Shown here piece after piece: positions 38,946-51,371 of a DNA stretch of 64,000 bases. Positions within the stretch are counted from its first letter, which is position 1; every line of letters begins with the position of its first letter. The DNA lies in contig JAVVLW010002677.1 of the NCBI GenBank assembly GCA_034401795.1, positions 1 to 64,000 of the forward strand, given 5' to 3'. Source of the DNA: Chaetoderma sp. LZ-2023a. Lineage: Eukaryota > Mollusca > Caudofoveata > Chaetodermatida > Chaetodermatidae. The notes under the pieces were generated by a model, which worked only from the letters and a program-made list of their open reading frames with translations, ran no database searches and was not told the DNA's origin. The position numbers were made by a program, and so were the translations under genes.

Positions 38946-41250
38946 AGAGGGAATCTGGTCCCGATTATTTGTGTCACCGGTATGATGGTCCATAACTCAA
39001 TTTAAGAGCCTAGACATAATAATTAAAATAAAACTATACAAACAATGGTACTCGTTTGTTAGTACGAGAGAGAAAATATATAGTACATAGAACTAAGTTG
39101 GTGTCTTGTTAGCATGGATTCGTCAGCGGGGCCTCACCGATCCTTATATATCCGTGAGGTATCCCTGCAATGGAGCGTCCTAACGAGGCTACTTATGTAG
39201 TTTAATACAAACCATTACACCGCTAACAAAATATTATTATTGCGAGAGGCCTGGCGCAGGCCTATGCCACAGGAAAATGCCTTCAACGCCGAAGCGGAGG
39301 AAGAGAGTTGGCAAAAAGGGACACTCTCTTGTTCAAACATATGCTAAGTGTGTAGTGTGAGTCAACCTAGTGAAATTATAATTAATGTGATGCACGCTGT
39401 ATTACGTGAAGATGGGGTGGATAATTTCAGTAGAATTCAACACCACCATCTTATATAAGTCCAAGATACTGTATTGGTAGTTGCCGCTTTATTTATGTGG
39501 TCCTTCTGCTAGATCCTAAACTATCATTTAGTTGTTAGGTCTATGTCCAAGCTTTCAGCCGCAAGTGGCAGGGATTTTACCCATCTTTAATACATGAGCC
39601 TGACTGGCGAAGATGCTCGGTTTCCGTATGGTCACCTTACGGAGCATCTCCCTCAGAAAGGCAGCGTGCAGACATTCTACGGAGTGACAGCTCCAGAATC
39701 ATATAACGATCCTGTTACATATCACACCGCAACCACATACAACATCACTAGGTCAAGTCATTATTACATAAGCAATTGAAAAACGCATAAAAGTTTATGG
39801 TGGGGAGTAAGAGACAGATATCCAACTATAGTGACCTTCCCGTGAAGGCGTGGTGGGTTCCAAGACCGCACCCAGTCACTGTACAGAGTTAGATGAAGAT
39901 CTGCGTCCTATCCATCACCCAGTGTGTCGGGGGCGGACCATGTGAGATCTGATCCCGGGGACTAATGTTTGCCTGTCATTCCAAAATGCCCAGACATGCA
40001 CTGCTGGTCGGTTTAAAATAAATATAATGTTTTCACAGTGCTTCCTACTTTGGCGGGGTTATCTATGCTAACTAGTATCCAGAGATATAGAGGGGATGTA
40101 TGTGAAATCGACACTTTGGTTTTCACCGCTTGAAAACCCACTAGTTTCCGGAGTCAGATCATGCCAACAGTCAGATCAGATCAAGATGGGTGTTCCAGAC
40201 AATTAATAGCCTTGTGGCTGGAGGAGCATAGAAAGAGACAATCACTCAATATAATAATAAGAGGCCCTAAGGTAACTGTACAATTTTACACAATCTAGCT
40301 GGTGTGTGGTATTACATATCTGCTACATCCGGAAAAGAGGCTTACACAAATGACTCCTAAGGAGCGGTTGTCCCTAATTACTTTTAAACCTATCCTATCG
40401 AGCTAGAATAGCCAGGTTTAGTCAATCACATGTCAGGTTCGCACAATGAGAACATGAGCAGTGACCTCAGTGTAAAATTGATGCTGGGGGAAAAGTAATG
40501 CGGATTTATTGTTGCTGTATAGTATTTTCTAGTGTACTGCGGTCCTAGTATTTTATATAAAAAAACAAAACACTAGGATGGATCCTGCCATATATATATA
40601 ACCAACTATCACCGTATTGACAATAAATCACGTCATAGGACCTTGCGGTGCTCGTTAGTCATAAGCACAAAAATAAGGATAATATATACATTAAAGATGT
40701 AAATTATAAAATGAGGTCTCAGGCGACCGGTCGGTTCCTATTAGTCATCAGTACCTGTAAAGAAACGAATAAATACAATAATACAAAGATATAGCTAAAT
40801 GAGTACCTATTAGTCATTGGTACGGAAAAGGTTCATACATCACTGTAGAAGATGCGTCACAGATGAGGAACGTGAGATGGCACGATTCTGGAGTTGTGGG
40901 AAATCTCTGCAGGTGAACTTGTTGATGCAGCTCACTCTCAAAGACGGTGAAGAAGAATGATTGTAGTTGCGGATGCCTACTAGATAGTCAAAATAGCTTA
41001 TACAAACAATTTAAGCAGATTGATAAAAAGTTCTGTACTGTATCTGGAGTTGGAAGCTGCCCATAACATGAAGGGTTACTGTTGAAAGTTATAATTATAA
41101 AATGCATGTGCAACTACTGTGTACATAATACATGGCACACCGCATAGCTCGTGCGGCACACCAAGCAATGTCCAACTGGACTGTGGCCTAAAAGTTAATT
41201 ATCACACACGACATGCTGCTCGGAAATTTGATTGCCACTTTTCAGCGTGA
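38946..41250. other. No gene seen
   Basis: About 2.3 kb of mixed sequence with no sustained coding frame. Short palindromes are common, for example GTACTCGTTTGTTAGTAC and GAGGCCTGGCGCAGGCCT. It could include the leader or LTR of the Gypsy fossil to the right, but I could not find a matching second copy. Confidence 0.45.
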
Positions 41251-41599
41251 TTCAGCAGATCTGACGAGTTGTCCACCAAGATTCACCACTTGTTCTACAT
41301 ACTGGAGAGGTTACATTTGGGTCGCGAGGCCCATCCGCAGGAAGGCTCCTCCAAGGTGTTGGAAGTGAGGGACTCTTCTATTCAATTAGTTGCTCCCAGA
41401 TGGCCGTTCGAGGGCTTGCAAAAACTGAGATGCAAATCCTGCGATTGCGGGCCAGAGATTTAAGAACTGAAATGTGAGAGGCACTACTGAGGTTGTAGGT
41501 AACCAACAGTCAGTAAGCAGTTGCCCACGTCTTGCACTGCTCTGGCCACACAACCTACCACTTGCTCTCTCCCGTCGAAGTGTGGTCTCGATCCTTGGT

Positions 41600-41680
41600 T
41601 CTGCGCTCCTTTTGTACAAATCGTGACATCATAGGAAGGACGCTCAGCCAATCAGAGAGCGATCTGTAGCCAATCAGCGT
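41600..41680 (-). promoter_or_regulatory. Candidate promoter (two CCAAT boxes and a TATA-like box)
   Basis: On the minus strand, CTGATTGGCT boxes lie at 41670-41674 and 41648-41652 (CCAAT on the plus strand), followed about 35 bases on by GTACAAAAGG near 41607-41616. Further downstream is an octamer-type ATGCAAAT (plus strand, 41430-41437). This looks like a core promoter or the promoter region of an LTR reading leftwards. No gene downstream of it is apparent. Confidence 0.4.
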
Positions 41681-41749
41681 GCAGCTAGAAAGGGCGAGGA
41701 CGGTATCATGTGATGGACATCCTCCCCATTCATTTAGTACATACACGCG

Positions 41750-42529
41750 TTTATGACGTTTTCACAACTTTGAAAATAATTCCCAAGGAGCTAACATGGA
41801 TAACTCGGCCATTTCTGGCTCGATTTTAAAAGGGTTAGCAGTTTTAGAATCATCCGTTTATTCCGGTCCTGATATGCATCAAGACTGACGAGAATAATGT
41901 AATTTAAAGAAATTACGTGCACCAACCCGGTACGCTTTAGTATGCATTCTCTCCCAATGCTGACACGTGTTGTCAGGGAAGCTCTGACATGCGCGGATGC
42001 GTGCTACGCGATCTCATGGACATAGACATTTTACAGAAACATCTCTGATATGGCTTTATACATGCGTACTATCCTGCTCAGGGTTGGAGGTGGGGGCATG
42101 CTTAGAACATACCCGGAGCGGTCGCCCTGTACCCAGCTGAGGGCAAATGCATACAGTGCGGCCCATTTTGGCGGGTTTGCACGGATAGCTCTCGCTATCC
42201 ACATATCCGTCTCATTATACTAAAACGAAAGGAAAAATAATAAGAAAAATAATATATATATAATAATACTTAGTTTATCAGGCATCCCCAGCAATAGCTT
42301 GGAGGGCATGATAGTAATAAAGACATATTTGCTGCGGTGTGTTGTGTACCTACACGCACATGGTGTGTTTACAACACAGGAATCCGCAGTGATTATTTTG
42401 CTGAGACAGAGCTATGCAGTAATTAGCGTAGCTGTGTAGAATGACCGTAGTCAGCCAATGGACGGGGTTTCAATTTTAAAAAGATATATAATAATAAGAA
42501 AAAGATTTCAAAAATAAAAATATAATAGT
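41750..42529. other. No gene seen
   Basis: AT-rich stretches and scattered short palindromes; no coding frame or known repeat recognised. Confidence 0.5.
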
Positions 42530-43711
42530 TCACTTTTCCGCAAACCTACTCAAACATTCTGCTGCATCCACGACAATAATGGCCACAAGTGTCTGCTGAA
42601 AAATTACCCCAGCGGGTATGGGTACCACGATCCGAATATGCCGGTCGGGTGGGTGATCCATTGGTGCTGATATTATGTTGCCTATGTTAATGTTCTCTGT
42701 GCTCAGGTTTGATGAAGTTGTGGATAAGTTTATTAATGCACGTGCGGCGGTGGTGACGATGATGCTGGGTGTTTTGATTGCCGCTGGTTCTGCGGTTGCT
42801 GTCATCACTGTGGTGGTTGCTTGGTGGTGGTGGCGCTTGTGAGTAGTCTGCTAGATGCTGCCGTGGTGATACGCGAAGCTGTTGCTATGGTGATTGCGGA
42901 TAGTTTTCTTATTTTCGTGGCCTGAATACTTGCAGATGTTCTGGGTACCGCTTGGATGTCCGGCTGGTGGGCTAAACCACGCTTCCCCGAGTACGGTCTG
43001 TCTGGAGTGGTAGCTTTGTGGATGGCAGGATCTATAGTTGCAATAGTTCTGCATGTGGGTGGTGGAGTGCTGGCATGGGGTGCGGAAGTGGTGATGGTGG
43101 TTTCCGTGAGACATCTCATTGTCGATAACTAAACTGGAAGGTGATATTGAACCGTCCAAAATCTCCTGCAATACTGGGTCATGAATTTTCATCGGTGTGG
43201 TTATCACTACTGATATTAGCTGTCCAGTCACGGATGCGGATGGTGTTGCGGTGGTGAGTGCTGTCGGTGCGGTCACTGTGGGTGCTGCCGGTGCGGATAC
43301 TGCAGTTGGTGTTGATGCCGATGCTGCAGGTGCTGCCGGTTTTGTGGTGCCGGCTGCTGCTGTGCTGGTGATGGTTGAATGTGTTGCTGGTGTGGATGCG
43401 GAAGCTGTTTGTGGATGTGGTGAGTCAGATTGACGCATTTTGTCCATTTAGTTTTGGCCAACTTTCCAGTCGGAATTAATACAATAGGATGTCTACGTTC
43501 ACCAGGTTTTAAAGTCACGACTAACACACGATGCTTGTAGGATAACACGTGTGTAACACCGTACCGAGTGGCGGAATATAAGTATCTGCAGCCTGAACAA
43601 AATGCCCCTTGTAGTAGATGGTCGCGATTGATGTGTGGTGTCAGATCCGGGTTTCTGGAAAATGCACACTTGCATGGCTGTCCGTAAAATGCTAATCGTC
43701 ATCAACTGCAT
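42530..43711 (-). other. Thr/Pro/Ala-rich open region with a Cys/His motif, unidentified
   Basis: Reading leftwards from 43711, a translated stretch has PCKCAFSRNPDLTPHIN, then RDH and, eleven residues later, FCSGC, a spacing that could bind zinc. Next comes VLSYKHRVLVVTLKPGERR followed by HPIVLIPTGKLAKTKW. After that a long Thr/Ser/Pro/Ala-rich segment runs to 42851, and a final frame (42530-42808) ends ECLSRFAEK. More than one frame is used and no family is recognised. It faces the Gypsy fossil head to head and could be a host gene fragment or part of another element. Confidence 0.35.
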
Positions 43712-43723
43712 CCCATCAATGAA

Positions 43724-44197
43724 TTGGACGGTACTAACTTCGCCACATCACCTGACAACCGCACAACACCCACCACTACATCAGCTACAGAGACCTCCAC
43801 ACTACAACAAGCACCGCAAACACAAAACTCCAACCATAATCATGCGCCTAGAGGAAGGGGGCGTGGCTTCAGAAGAGGCCACAATGGAGCCCCGGGTCGT
43901 GGTAACCAGCAAAACAATAACAATCGTACCAACATGCATGAAAGGATAGATGAGATCAACAAACAGATCTCCGCACTCACCAACCTCGTCACGACACTCA
44001 GCACCAACCTAGCCACCACACACATTAGGACCGCAAGCACAATTAACACCACACCGCCACCGAACACCTGTTTCAGATGCGGTCACTGGGCCACTGGAGG
44101 GAACGGCGCCCTAACCGACCTCCGTCTACCACACCGACTGCTGACCGCAGAACACCACAGTAAGAGCAGCCATCAAACTCCCAAGGGCACTGATTGA
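43724..44197 (+). pseudogene. Gypsy gag-like C-terminal part (fossil)
   Basis: It has Thr/Gln-rich sequence, an RG-rich nucleic-acid-binding patch (PRGRGRGFRRGHNGAPGRG), a coiled-coil-like segment with RIDEINKQISALTNLVTTL, and then CFRCGHW, the beginning of a CCHC zinc knuckle. These are typical features of the end of a Gypsy gag. Part of a broken element. Confidence 0.65.
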
Positions 44198-45809
44198 AGA
44201 GTCACCTCAGTGCCCGTTCTTACAACCCAGTGCAACAACGGCCTCCGTACAACAACATCCGGTGGCCAACCATCATCAACAGGCATCAGCATTCTCACGC
44301 ACACCCATATGCACTGCTTCATATATGTCAGTGCCTACGATGCCTTCCATATCAGCAGCACCACCATCCCCCTCTTACGGATAAAGTGACCCAGCAATGT
44401 CTGCACACAACAAACCTTCTTTCCTATGTAAAACGGCAGTGGTAGGTTGTAGCACCTCCGCTGAAACAACGTTTCTGCAAGCACCACGTCCCGCCACCAA
44501 GACACTGGACTCTCGGCGTCCCTTGGTGGTATGCAATACACTGCCCCGCACCGCATCATCAACAGCATCTACAGACAGCAGCGGTATGGGAGAAACTATC
44601 CATTCCGCATCATGGATTCGTAAACGACGATGCTGCCGCCGATATGAACGAATTCCTCGGTGTCACTGCTTCTTCTGCGCTTCTACTAAACATATAATGA
44701 TGCGCTTTAAGAAGTGGCTCACGCAGGTAGTATTAATCCATGATTGCCAAAATCCCATCCGCACCGCAGTCTATACAAACACCATACATACAGAAACAGC
44801 AACAACTCCATCACCACTGCTACCAGCAGCTCCATCTTCACCAAAGCACTCACAGCAGCGGCGACGACGGACTGGCCCTTTCCTCACTCAGCCATCAGCA
44901 ACGTTAAAGGAAGCGATCCAAAAACAAGCCGACTACATACAGAATGATTCCGCTCTGCAACCTCTATCACAGATGGCATCATTGGAGACACTTCCACAGG
45001 CGCACCAAAAAGTTATCTACAAGTGTACCTGTCTGTTTAGCGGTATTTCCACCAGTGCCACTGTTGAAACTGTGGCTTCCATCACCGTTTTCAACAAGTG
45101 CCTATATGAGAGCATCCCACCTCATAAAAACCTCCCCTTAGGCCTACAAACATCTTCTTACAGACAGCTATGGGAGCCAATGTGCCCGTGGCTGGAGTAG
45201 TCAATCTTGTCATACAAATAGAGGAGATGCAATTTATACAGTGAGTTGTCATTGCTGCTATTCAAAATGATGCCCTTCTTGGCTCTGACTTTCCCAAGCC
45301 ATAATATACTGCAAACAACAAGAATTCGACAAACATGGCCGACGAATAACTCTTGGACCGGAGTCGTCATTATACGACACGTGTGCTCTGATACTTTCAA
45401 GTACAGCCACCATTGAGCCGGGACAAGAACAAATCTTATGGGCCAACGCACCACAGTTAGGAAACAACACACACATCGCGATGCTGGAACCCAACCCCGA
45501 CTACCTGATCGCTTCACAATGCGCAAGTCCCCGCATGATCGTGGACACCACCAATACATTCATTTTAGAGTGTTCAATGGCACAGCAGACACTATAACTC
45601 TTGAACCAAGAGTCCGTTGTGGCCACCTGATGGATGTGATTTCTTTGGAAACACCAACACACATCACCGCACCTACAGAAACTACTGATGATTTACCGGA
45701 ACATCTACCTGATTTGTACCTACGTGCCACGGTAGGATTACAGTAATCTCCAAAACTACATGTACGGACATTACTTTATAAGTATCATGATAGTTTATCA
45801 TCAGGAGAC

Positions 45810-46328
45810 ATGGATCTCGGAAAAACTCATCTTGTGCGACACTCCATCGACACGGGAAACAATCGCCCAGTGCGACAACAGGTACACCATCTCCATATTC
45901 ATAAGGAAGTGGAGGCTCATCAACAAGTAAACGACATGTTGCAGACCAGTATCATTGAACCATCAGCATCTCCATGGGCCAGCACCATAGTACTAGCAGG
46001 CAAAAAGGATGGAGGAACCTTGCGGTTTTGCATTGACTACCGCCACCTTAATGATCTTAGCGTTAAAGACGCTTATCCGTTACCTAAAATAGATCAGGCC
46101 TTGGATTTCCTGTCTGGAGCCAAGTGGTTTTGTACACTTGATTTAGCTAGTGGCTACTGGCAAGTGGCCATGGATAAAGCTGTCATGGAAAAGACCGCAT
46201 TCGTATGTAGGGATGGTCTTTTTCAATTCTGCAAGATGCCCTATGGTTTGTGCAATGCTCCAGGAACTTTCGAACGTCTTATTGAGCAGGTATTAACTAC
46301 CCTGCAATGGGAAATGTGTCTATGTTAA
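45810..46328 (+). pseudogene. Gypsy reverse transcriptase (fossil)
   Basis: The domain shows VNDMLQTSIIEPSASPWAS, VLAGKKDGGTLRFCIDYR, LDFLSGAKWFCTLDLASGYW and the Ty3/Gypsy phrase MPYGLCNAPGTFERL. The first catalytic Asp is in TLDLASGY. This is the fingers and palm of a reverse transcriptase. It is part of a broken element, followed by connection sequence. Confidence 0.92.
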
Positions 46329-46598
46329 ATTAACGACGTAATCGTCTTTGGTCCCACGTTTGAGAAAACACTAACAAATTTGGACACCGTGCTACCAACT
46401 TAAAGCTCAAACCAAAGAAATGTCATCTCTTCAGACAGAGCGTCGAGTTCCTGGGACACGTCATATCCGGTGATGGAGTGGCAACTCAGCCATCAAAAAC
46501 AAAGGCACTAGCAGAGTGGCCAATGCCCTCTTCGATCACAGAAACTCGGAGTTTTCTCGGCTTATGCTGGTACTATCGCCGATACATCTGTCATTTCA

Positions 46599-47198
46599 GT
46601 GAGATCGCTTCACCTTCATCTTTACAAGATCACCGAAAAAGATCGAACATTCGAGTGGATGAGTGAGTGTGAAGGTTACTTCAGGGCGTTGAAGGAACTT
46701 TTGATGACTACCCCGATTCTTGCTCATCCTAATCCAAACCTCGATTTCATCTTGTACACTGACGTGTCAGCTTATGCTATTGGCACGGGTCTATCTCATG
46801 TCACAGAGGATGGAACGGGGCAGGTATTGGGTTATGGTTCGCGTGCATTAAATAAAACAGAAAAAAGATACGCAACCACGAAGCGAGAACTACTTGCACT
46901 GTTACATTTCGTCAAGTATTATAAACACGTTCTGTATGGTCGCCCATGTACTCTCCGTACAGACCATGCCTCTCTACGCTGGCTCAGAAACCTTAAAAAT
47001 CCGGAGGGCCAGGTAGCGAGATGGCAGGAATCCCTGCAGGCCTATAACTTTAACGTTGTTCACCATCCGGGCAAATTGCATGGTAATGCCGATGCCCTCG
47101 GCAGAATTGGGCAAGGAGATGAACATGAAGAGGCCACAACCGTGACACATTCTACACAGCCATCTCCAGAGTTCCCCGAATTGCCGTGCACAGAGTGA
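46599..47198 (+). pseudogene. Gypsy RNase H domain and linker to integrase (fossil)
   Basis: It reads ILYTDVSAYAIGTGLSHV, GYGSRALNKTEKRYATTKRE, LRTDHASLRWL and QAYNFNVVHHPGKLHGNADA, the standard RNase H series of Ty3/Gypsy pol. A short acidic linker follows. Part of a broken element. Confidence 0.93.
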
Positions 47199-47225
47199 AA
47201 TCCAGAGAAAGTCACACACGAACAG

Positions 47226-47489
47226 ATGCGCATACACGACATATACGTGTGGATCCAGGAGGGTGTACGTCCTCCCAAGGAATCTGTGACACCACTATCT
47301 CCAATGGCCAAAAATTACTACCAGCGGTACGAAGAATGTCATATCAACAACAACGTTCTTTATTCATCCTATACCCGCAACACCATGTTGTATCCCTGCA
47401 AATGTCTGAGACTACACCACACTGCCCCCACCCCCGCCCCTCCCCACCCACATGCATTCAATGGTACGTCTGACAGCTTCATTATGTAA
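47226..47489 (+). pseudogene. Gypsy integrase N-terminal part (fossil)
   Basis: The phrase YVWIQEGVRPPKESVTPLSP followed by YYQRYEECHINNNVLY corresponds to the stretch ahead of the HHCC zinc finger in Gypsy integrases. Sequence similarity fades by 47490, and no integrase catalytic core follows. Confidence 0.7.
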
Positions 47490-47517
47490 GCTCTAGATTA
47501 GTAACAGTTTAGTAGTT

Positions 47518-47709
47518 ATGACCCATCTTTTATTTCATACATTTCCAGCAGAACCTGATGTGCCATACATAGTCCACTTTGCAATATTGTTAGCATTTAT
47601 ATATGTGCTGTTAATCTGTTTCTGCTTATTGAGACCGCAGAGATACCGTTTACATAAACAAATCAATTGTGCAAAGCAAATCCTATTGGAACCTACATTT
47701 GTGGCATGA
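47518..47709 (+). CDS. Small ORF with one membrane segment, unidentified
   Basis: This 63-codon frame has a strongly hydrophobic stretch (about residues 18-39, VHFAILLAFIYVLLICFCLL) followed by a basic tail. It follows the Gypsy fossil directly. There is no recognisable family and no supporting regulatory signal, so it may be chance. Confidence 0.25.
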   Translation: MTHLLFHTFPAEPDVPYIVHFAILLAFIYVLLICFCLLRPQRYRLHKQINCAKQILLEPTFVA

Positions 47710-47728
47710 GTTCACTTTGACTATAATA

Positions 47729-48040
47729 TGAGGGGTTGACTATGGAAATTGTCTGATAATAATGTGAGGGGTTGACTATGGAAATTTTCTGATTATAATG
47801 TGAGGGGTTGCCTATGGAAATTGTCTGATTATAATTTGAGGGGTTGACTAAGGAAATTGTCTGATTATAATATGAGGGGTTGACTATGGAAATTGTCTGA
47901 TTATAATGTGAGGGGTTGACGAAGGAAATTGTCTGATTATAATGTGAGGCTTTGAATATGGAAATTGCCTGATTTTAATGTGAGGGGTTGACTATCGAAA
48001 TTGTTTGACTATGAATTGAGGATTTTACCATAGACATTGA
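47729..48040. repeat. 36-bp minisatellite, about 8 units
   Basis: Units of TGAGGGGTTGACTATGGAAA plus TTGTCTGATTATAATG repeat from 47729, degenerating after about 48000. Confidence 0.92.
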
Positions 48041-48259
48041 TTACCATTGCCTACGAAGGTTAGTGTACATGCATGTTCTTTGTAAGTGCATTGTACCACG
48101 ATTTTATTAGAGTATATGTAAAATATAACTTTTAAGATATTCTACATACCGACACTGCTGAGTAGTTTGTGGGTAATAGCCTTGAATGGCATAGCATTAC
48201 AAAATTAAATTGCCATCATTGTTTTTCTATTCACTGACATCATAAAGATGAGTTAAACA

Positions 48260-48960
48260 AAACTAGAATGCACTCGAGGGAGATGCTGAATCACGCATTG
48301 ACTCTCTCTTGAGAATGTACTCATAGTGACCCCATGGCCTATATAGTGGATCTGTTGACCTCAAGCTCAAATTACTCATAGACTGTCGCAATATGATGGT
48401 GTGTGCTAAATCTAGTGATTCTACTTCTCTTGCATTCCAAAGTATGGACACAATTTGTATACAGGTATGCACTTCGTGACCCAGTGATCTAGATATTAAT
48501 GTTTTGTCCTGAAACTCGTCGAACTAACCACATATAATATGGATATGGCTAAAAATATGCATTTCTGGATGCAATTAGTGACCCCGTGGCCTAGATATTT
48601 GAACATTTTACCTGAAACTATATTGCCTTTCTGGGCAACGGCAATATAAATGTATGCTACCGATTCGGTGATTCTACTTTGTCGCATTGCAGAGTTACCG
48701 TGAAAAAATGTTCCAGAATGCACTAAGTGACCCATTGACTTCGACATTTGAACATTTGACCTGAAACAAAGATTCTGCTAGCAACTTATAACATGAATGT
48801 ATATGCAAATCTGGTTACTCTACCTACTTATGTTCCCAATTTATGACTTAAAATGTGTATTACTGGATACACTTAGTTACCCCCGTGACCTAGATGTTTG
48901 AACTTTTGACATGAAACTAACTAATTGACGTATATCACGTACACACCACAAGTCAGAGTA
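48260..48960. repeat. Degenerate ~110-130-bp tandem repeat
   Basis: Five or six units carry GTGACCC(C)..G(G/A)CCTAGATATTTGAAC followed by TTTTGACCTGAAAC, then CTAAATCTGGTGATTCTAC-like text. Unit boundaries are loose. The style (GTGACC..GACCT..TTGACCTGAAAC) resembles non-coding repeats I recall from mollusc genomes. It stops just before the Polinton fossil. Confidence 0.7.
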
Positions 48961-49239
48961 TTGCCAGATTTATTCGGATTTGGTGTTCAAATTAACTGCC
49001 ATTTTATCATGCTGTGACTGGATGCTGTCGCGTAACGGTAACGTGTTCATGAGTCTTGAGAGAGGTGAAGCTGAGAGCCTCTGGATGCACGCTTGTGGTA
49101 CAGTGGGAGTGCTGTATAAAACGCTGCCCAAGCATCCATAAATGAGTTCGGACTGTCCCAAGATGCACTCCTAGATGGTATCAAGACTCATCCTACGGAG
49201 ACTCTCACGATCCAGAGTACTCACATACCTATCTCTGTG

Positions 49240-51371
49240 TCAGTTGGCTGCTCCTTAGAGGGCGCCACGAGTGAGCCCACTCACCTCTGCAATCCTGACC
49301 CCAAAGAACTGATCAGAGAGTTCTTGCTGGAGATCCAATGGCGAGCATCTCTAATCCGGACAAGGGTTAGAGCACAGTACATACAACAGACCTGGACAAG
49401 CTCCCAAAGCAACAGCAGCGACTGATCAACGAGTGGTGTAACCAAGTGCCTGTACTGGGGTTCAACTCTGGGTGCTATGACCTGAACCTCATCAAAAAGT
49501 ACTTTGTCGATGAGCTGACTGGTGAAAGTCGCCAAGAAGGCTAGTCAGACCATGTTCCTCATAACACCTGAGCAATGGTTTCTCGATGTCCTGAACTACC
49601 TCGGCCCAGGAGTCTCGTATGGGGTATGGGTCAAAGCTTACGGGCGTACACAGCAGAAGAGCTGGCTCCCGTATGAATGGTTTGGCACACATGAGAAGCT
49701 CAACTATCCAGGGCTTCCTGACTACTCAGCATGGTCATCTAAGCTCAAGGGTGGCTACCTCTTGATGCGAAAACAGTGTAACCAGACATTCCGCGTGCAT
49801 GGAATGCAGACATTCACCGACTTGCTGCGATACTACAACAACCTGGACGTCAGTCCATTCATCGAAGCCATAGAGCGGATGTGGGAGTTCTACACAGAAC
49901 GAGAAATAGACATCCTCAAAGAGGCGGTGTCTCTCCTAGGTGTGTCACTGCAGTACCTCCTACGTGGAACTGCTCAGCACATGCCGGATGTTAGCCTCTA
50001 TTCACCGGACAAGGACGCCTACGAGATGCTGAAAGGTGCTGTTGTTGGCGGTCCCAGCATCGTGTTCACCAGATACCATGAAGCCGGTGTGACTCGAATC
50101 CGCCAGAGTGAGTGTCTGCCAACGTCTACTCGGCTACGACGCAAATGCTCTGTACCTGTCAACGATGGCCAAAGAGATGCCATGTGGTAAGGAGAAAGTG
50201 TGCCATTGGTTCGGTGCCAGTGGGGTAGCTAGCTTTAAGGAGGCTCTCCTAGCAGACAGCTGGTTTGGGTTTGCTGAGCTGGATATAGAGGTCCCCAAGG
50301 CTCTGAGGGCAAAGTTCCAGGAAATGCCTCCTCTCTTCTATAACCGCGAGATCCCGGTAGAGGCAATCTCGTCTGAGATGCTGGCATATCTAGGGTGAAC
50401 AGGGAGGAAGCGGCCCACCACCCAGAAGCTGGCCAGTGCCTCTCTAGCAAGAAGCGGCTGCTGTATGACCCGACTCTCCAGTGGTATATAATCCATGGCC
50501 TGGAGATCACAGCTGTATACCGCACCATAGACTATGAGGCCAAGCACTCATTCGAGTGATGCGTGGAGAATGTTACGGAGGCCCGCCGCTCGGGCGATGT
50601 AGATAAGAGCAAAGTGCTCTTGGCAGATCTCTTCAAACTCCTTGGCAAAAGTGCCTACGGGAAGCTCATCGAGGCCCTAGAACGTCATAGCAACACCAGC
50701 TTCACGAAGGATAACGCATGGTAGACAAGGCCCTGCGTAGTGCATGGTTCGAAGATCTCGAGGAGATCGGTGAGTTATACGAGCTCCAGAGTCGCAAGCC
50801 GAGGATCACAATTCGATGGCCCTACCAGGTAGGGATAGCCGTTTATGAGCTCGGGAAGCTGCGAGTACTGGAGTTCTACTATGACTTCCTCGATTGCTAC
50901 ATAGCTCGTGACAGCTTTGAGTACGTGGACACTGACTCCACGTATAGCGCTATAGCAGGCTCCAACCGCGACGACATCATTCGCCCTGAGATGCAAGCAG
51001 AGCACCAGGCTCATAAACGGGACTGGCTAGCCTGGGACAAATAGTCTTGACGGACTCCGGGACTGTTCAAGCTCGAGTTCGAAGGCTCTTGTGGCATCGC
51101 TCTCTGCTCCAAATGCTACTACGTGGAGAGCGCAGCTGCAAGTAAGTGCTCAGCTAAGGGAATGTCAATGCAGCAGAATGAGATCTCTTGGCAGAGGTTC
51201 TACAGCGCCCTCTATGGCAGGGTGGACAGAGCTAAAAACCGAGGCCTACGCATGCGCAACCAGGGTATGGTGACGTATACGCAGGAAAAACTCGAACTCT
51301 CTGCTTACTATGATAAGTGCCATGTGCTGCCAGATGGGGGTCCATACCGAGCCCATCGAGTATCATGTTAG
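49240..51371 (+). pseudogene. Polinton protein-primed DNA polymerase B (fossil)
   Basis: Exonuclease-side text reads VLGFNSGCYDLNLIKKYF near 49455-49510. Next come GVSYGVWVKAYG and LPYEWF with EKLNYPGLPDYSAW, a set found in Polinton polymerases, and VGGPSIVFTRYHEAG. Motif A is GYDANALYLSTMAKEMP (about 50125) and the catalytic motif C is YVDTDSTY (about 50930). The C-terminal part has KCYYVES and YSALYG. The enzyme class copies the element from a protein primer. The fossil is in several pieces. Confidence 0.93.

Larger units (their letters stand above)
43635..47490 (+). mobile_element. Ty3/Gypsy element fossil (gag-pol part)
   Basis: From left to right: a Gln/Asn/Arg-rich gag-like tail, a long proline/threonine-rich stretch, a protease-to-RT region, reverse transcriptase, RNase H and the start of an integrase. 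No LTRs, primer-binding site or polypurine tract were found, and the integrase core is missing. The fossil is broken in about six or more places. Protein motifs are still clear, so it is not extremely old, but I cannot date it. Confidence 0.88.

Noticed and set aside
38433-38995. Open frames next to the (GCGT)n run, including a plausible-looking DPISQLSERYKDRLLEPVER end
   Set aside because: Most of the frame is microsatellite; the end is short and has no known family or splice support.
39040-39070. Ribosomal RNA fragment (AGTACGAGAG word)
   Set aside because: The surrounding sequence does not fit large-subunit rRNA; the word alone is too short.
41386-41746. Two minus-strand frames of 60-77 codons
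   Set aside because: They overlap a promoter-like cluster, have no domain and conflict with each other.
47518-47709. Envelope gene of the Gypsy element
   Set aside because: Only 63 codons with a single membrane segment; no envelope features, so left as an unidentified small ORF.
48900-49150. Left terminal inverted repeat of the Polinton
   Set aside because: No sequence matching the candidate right end was found, so the left border is given only approximately.
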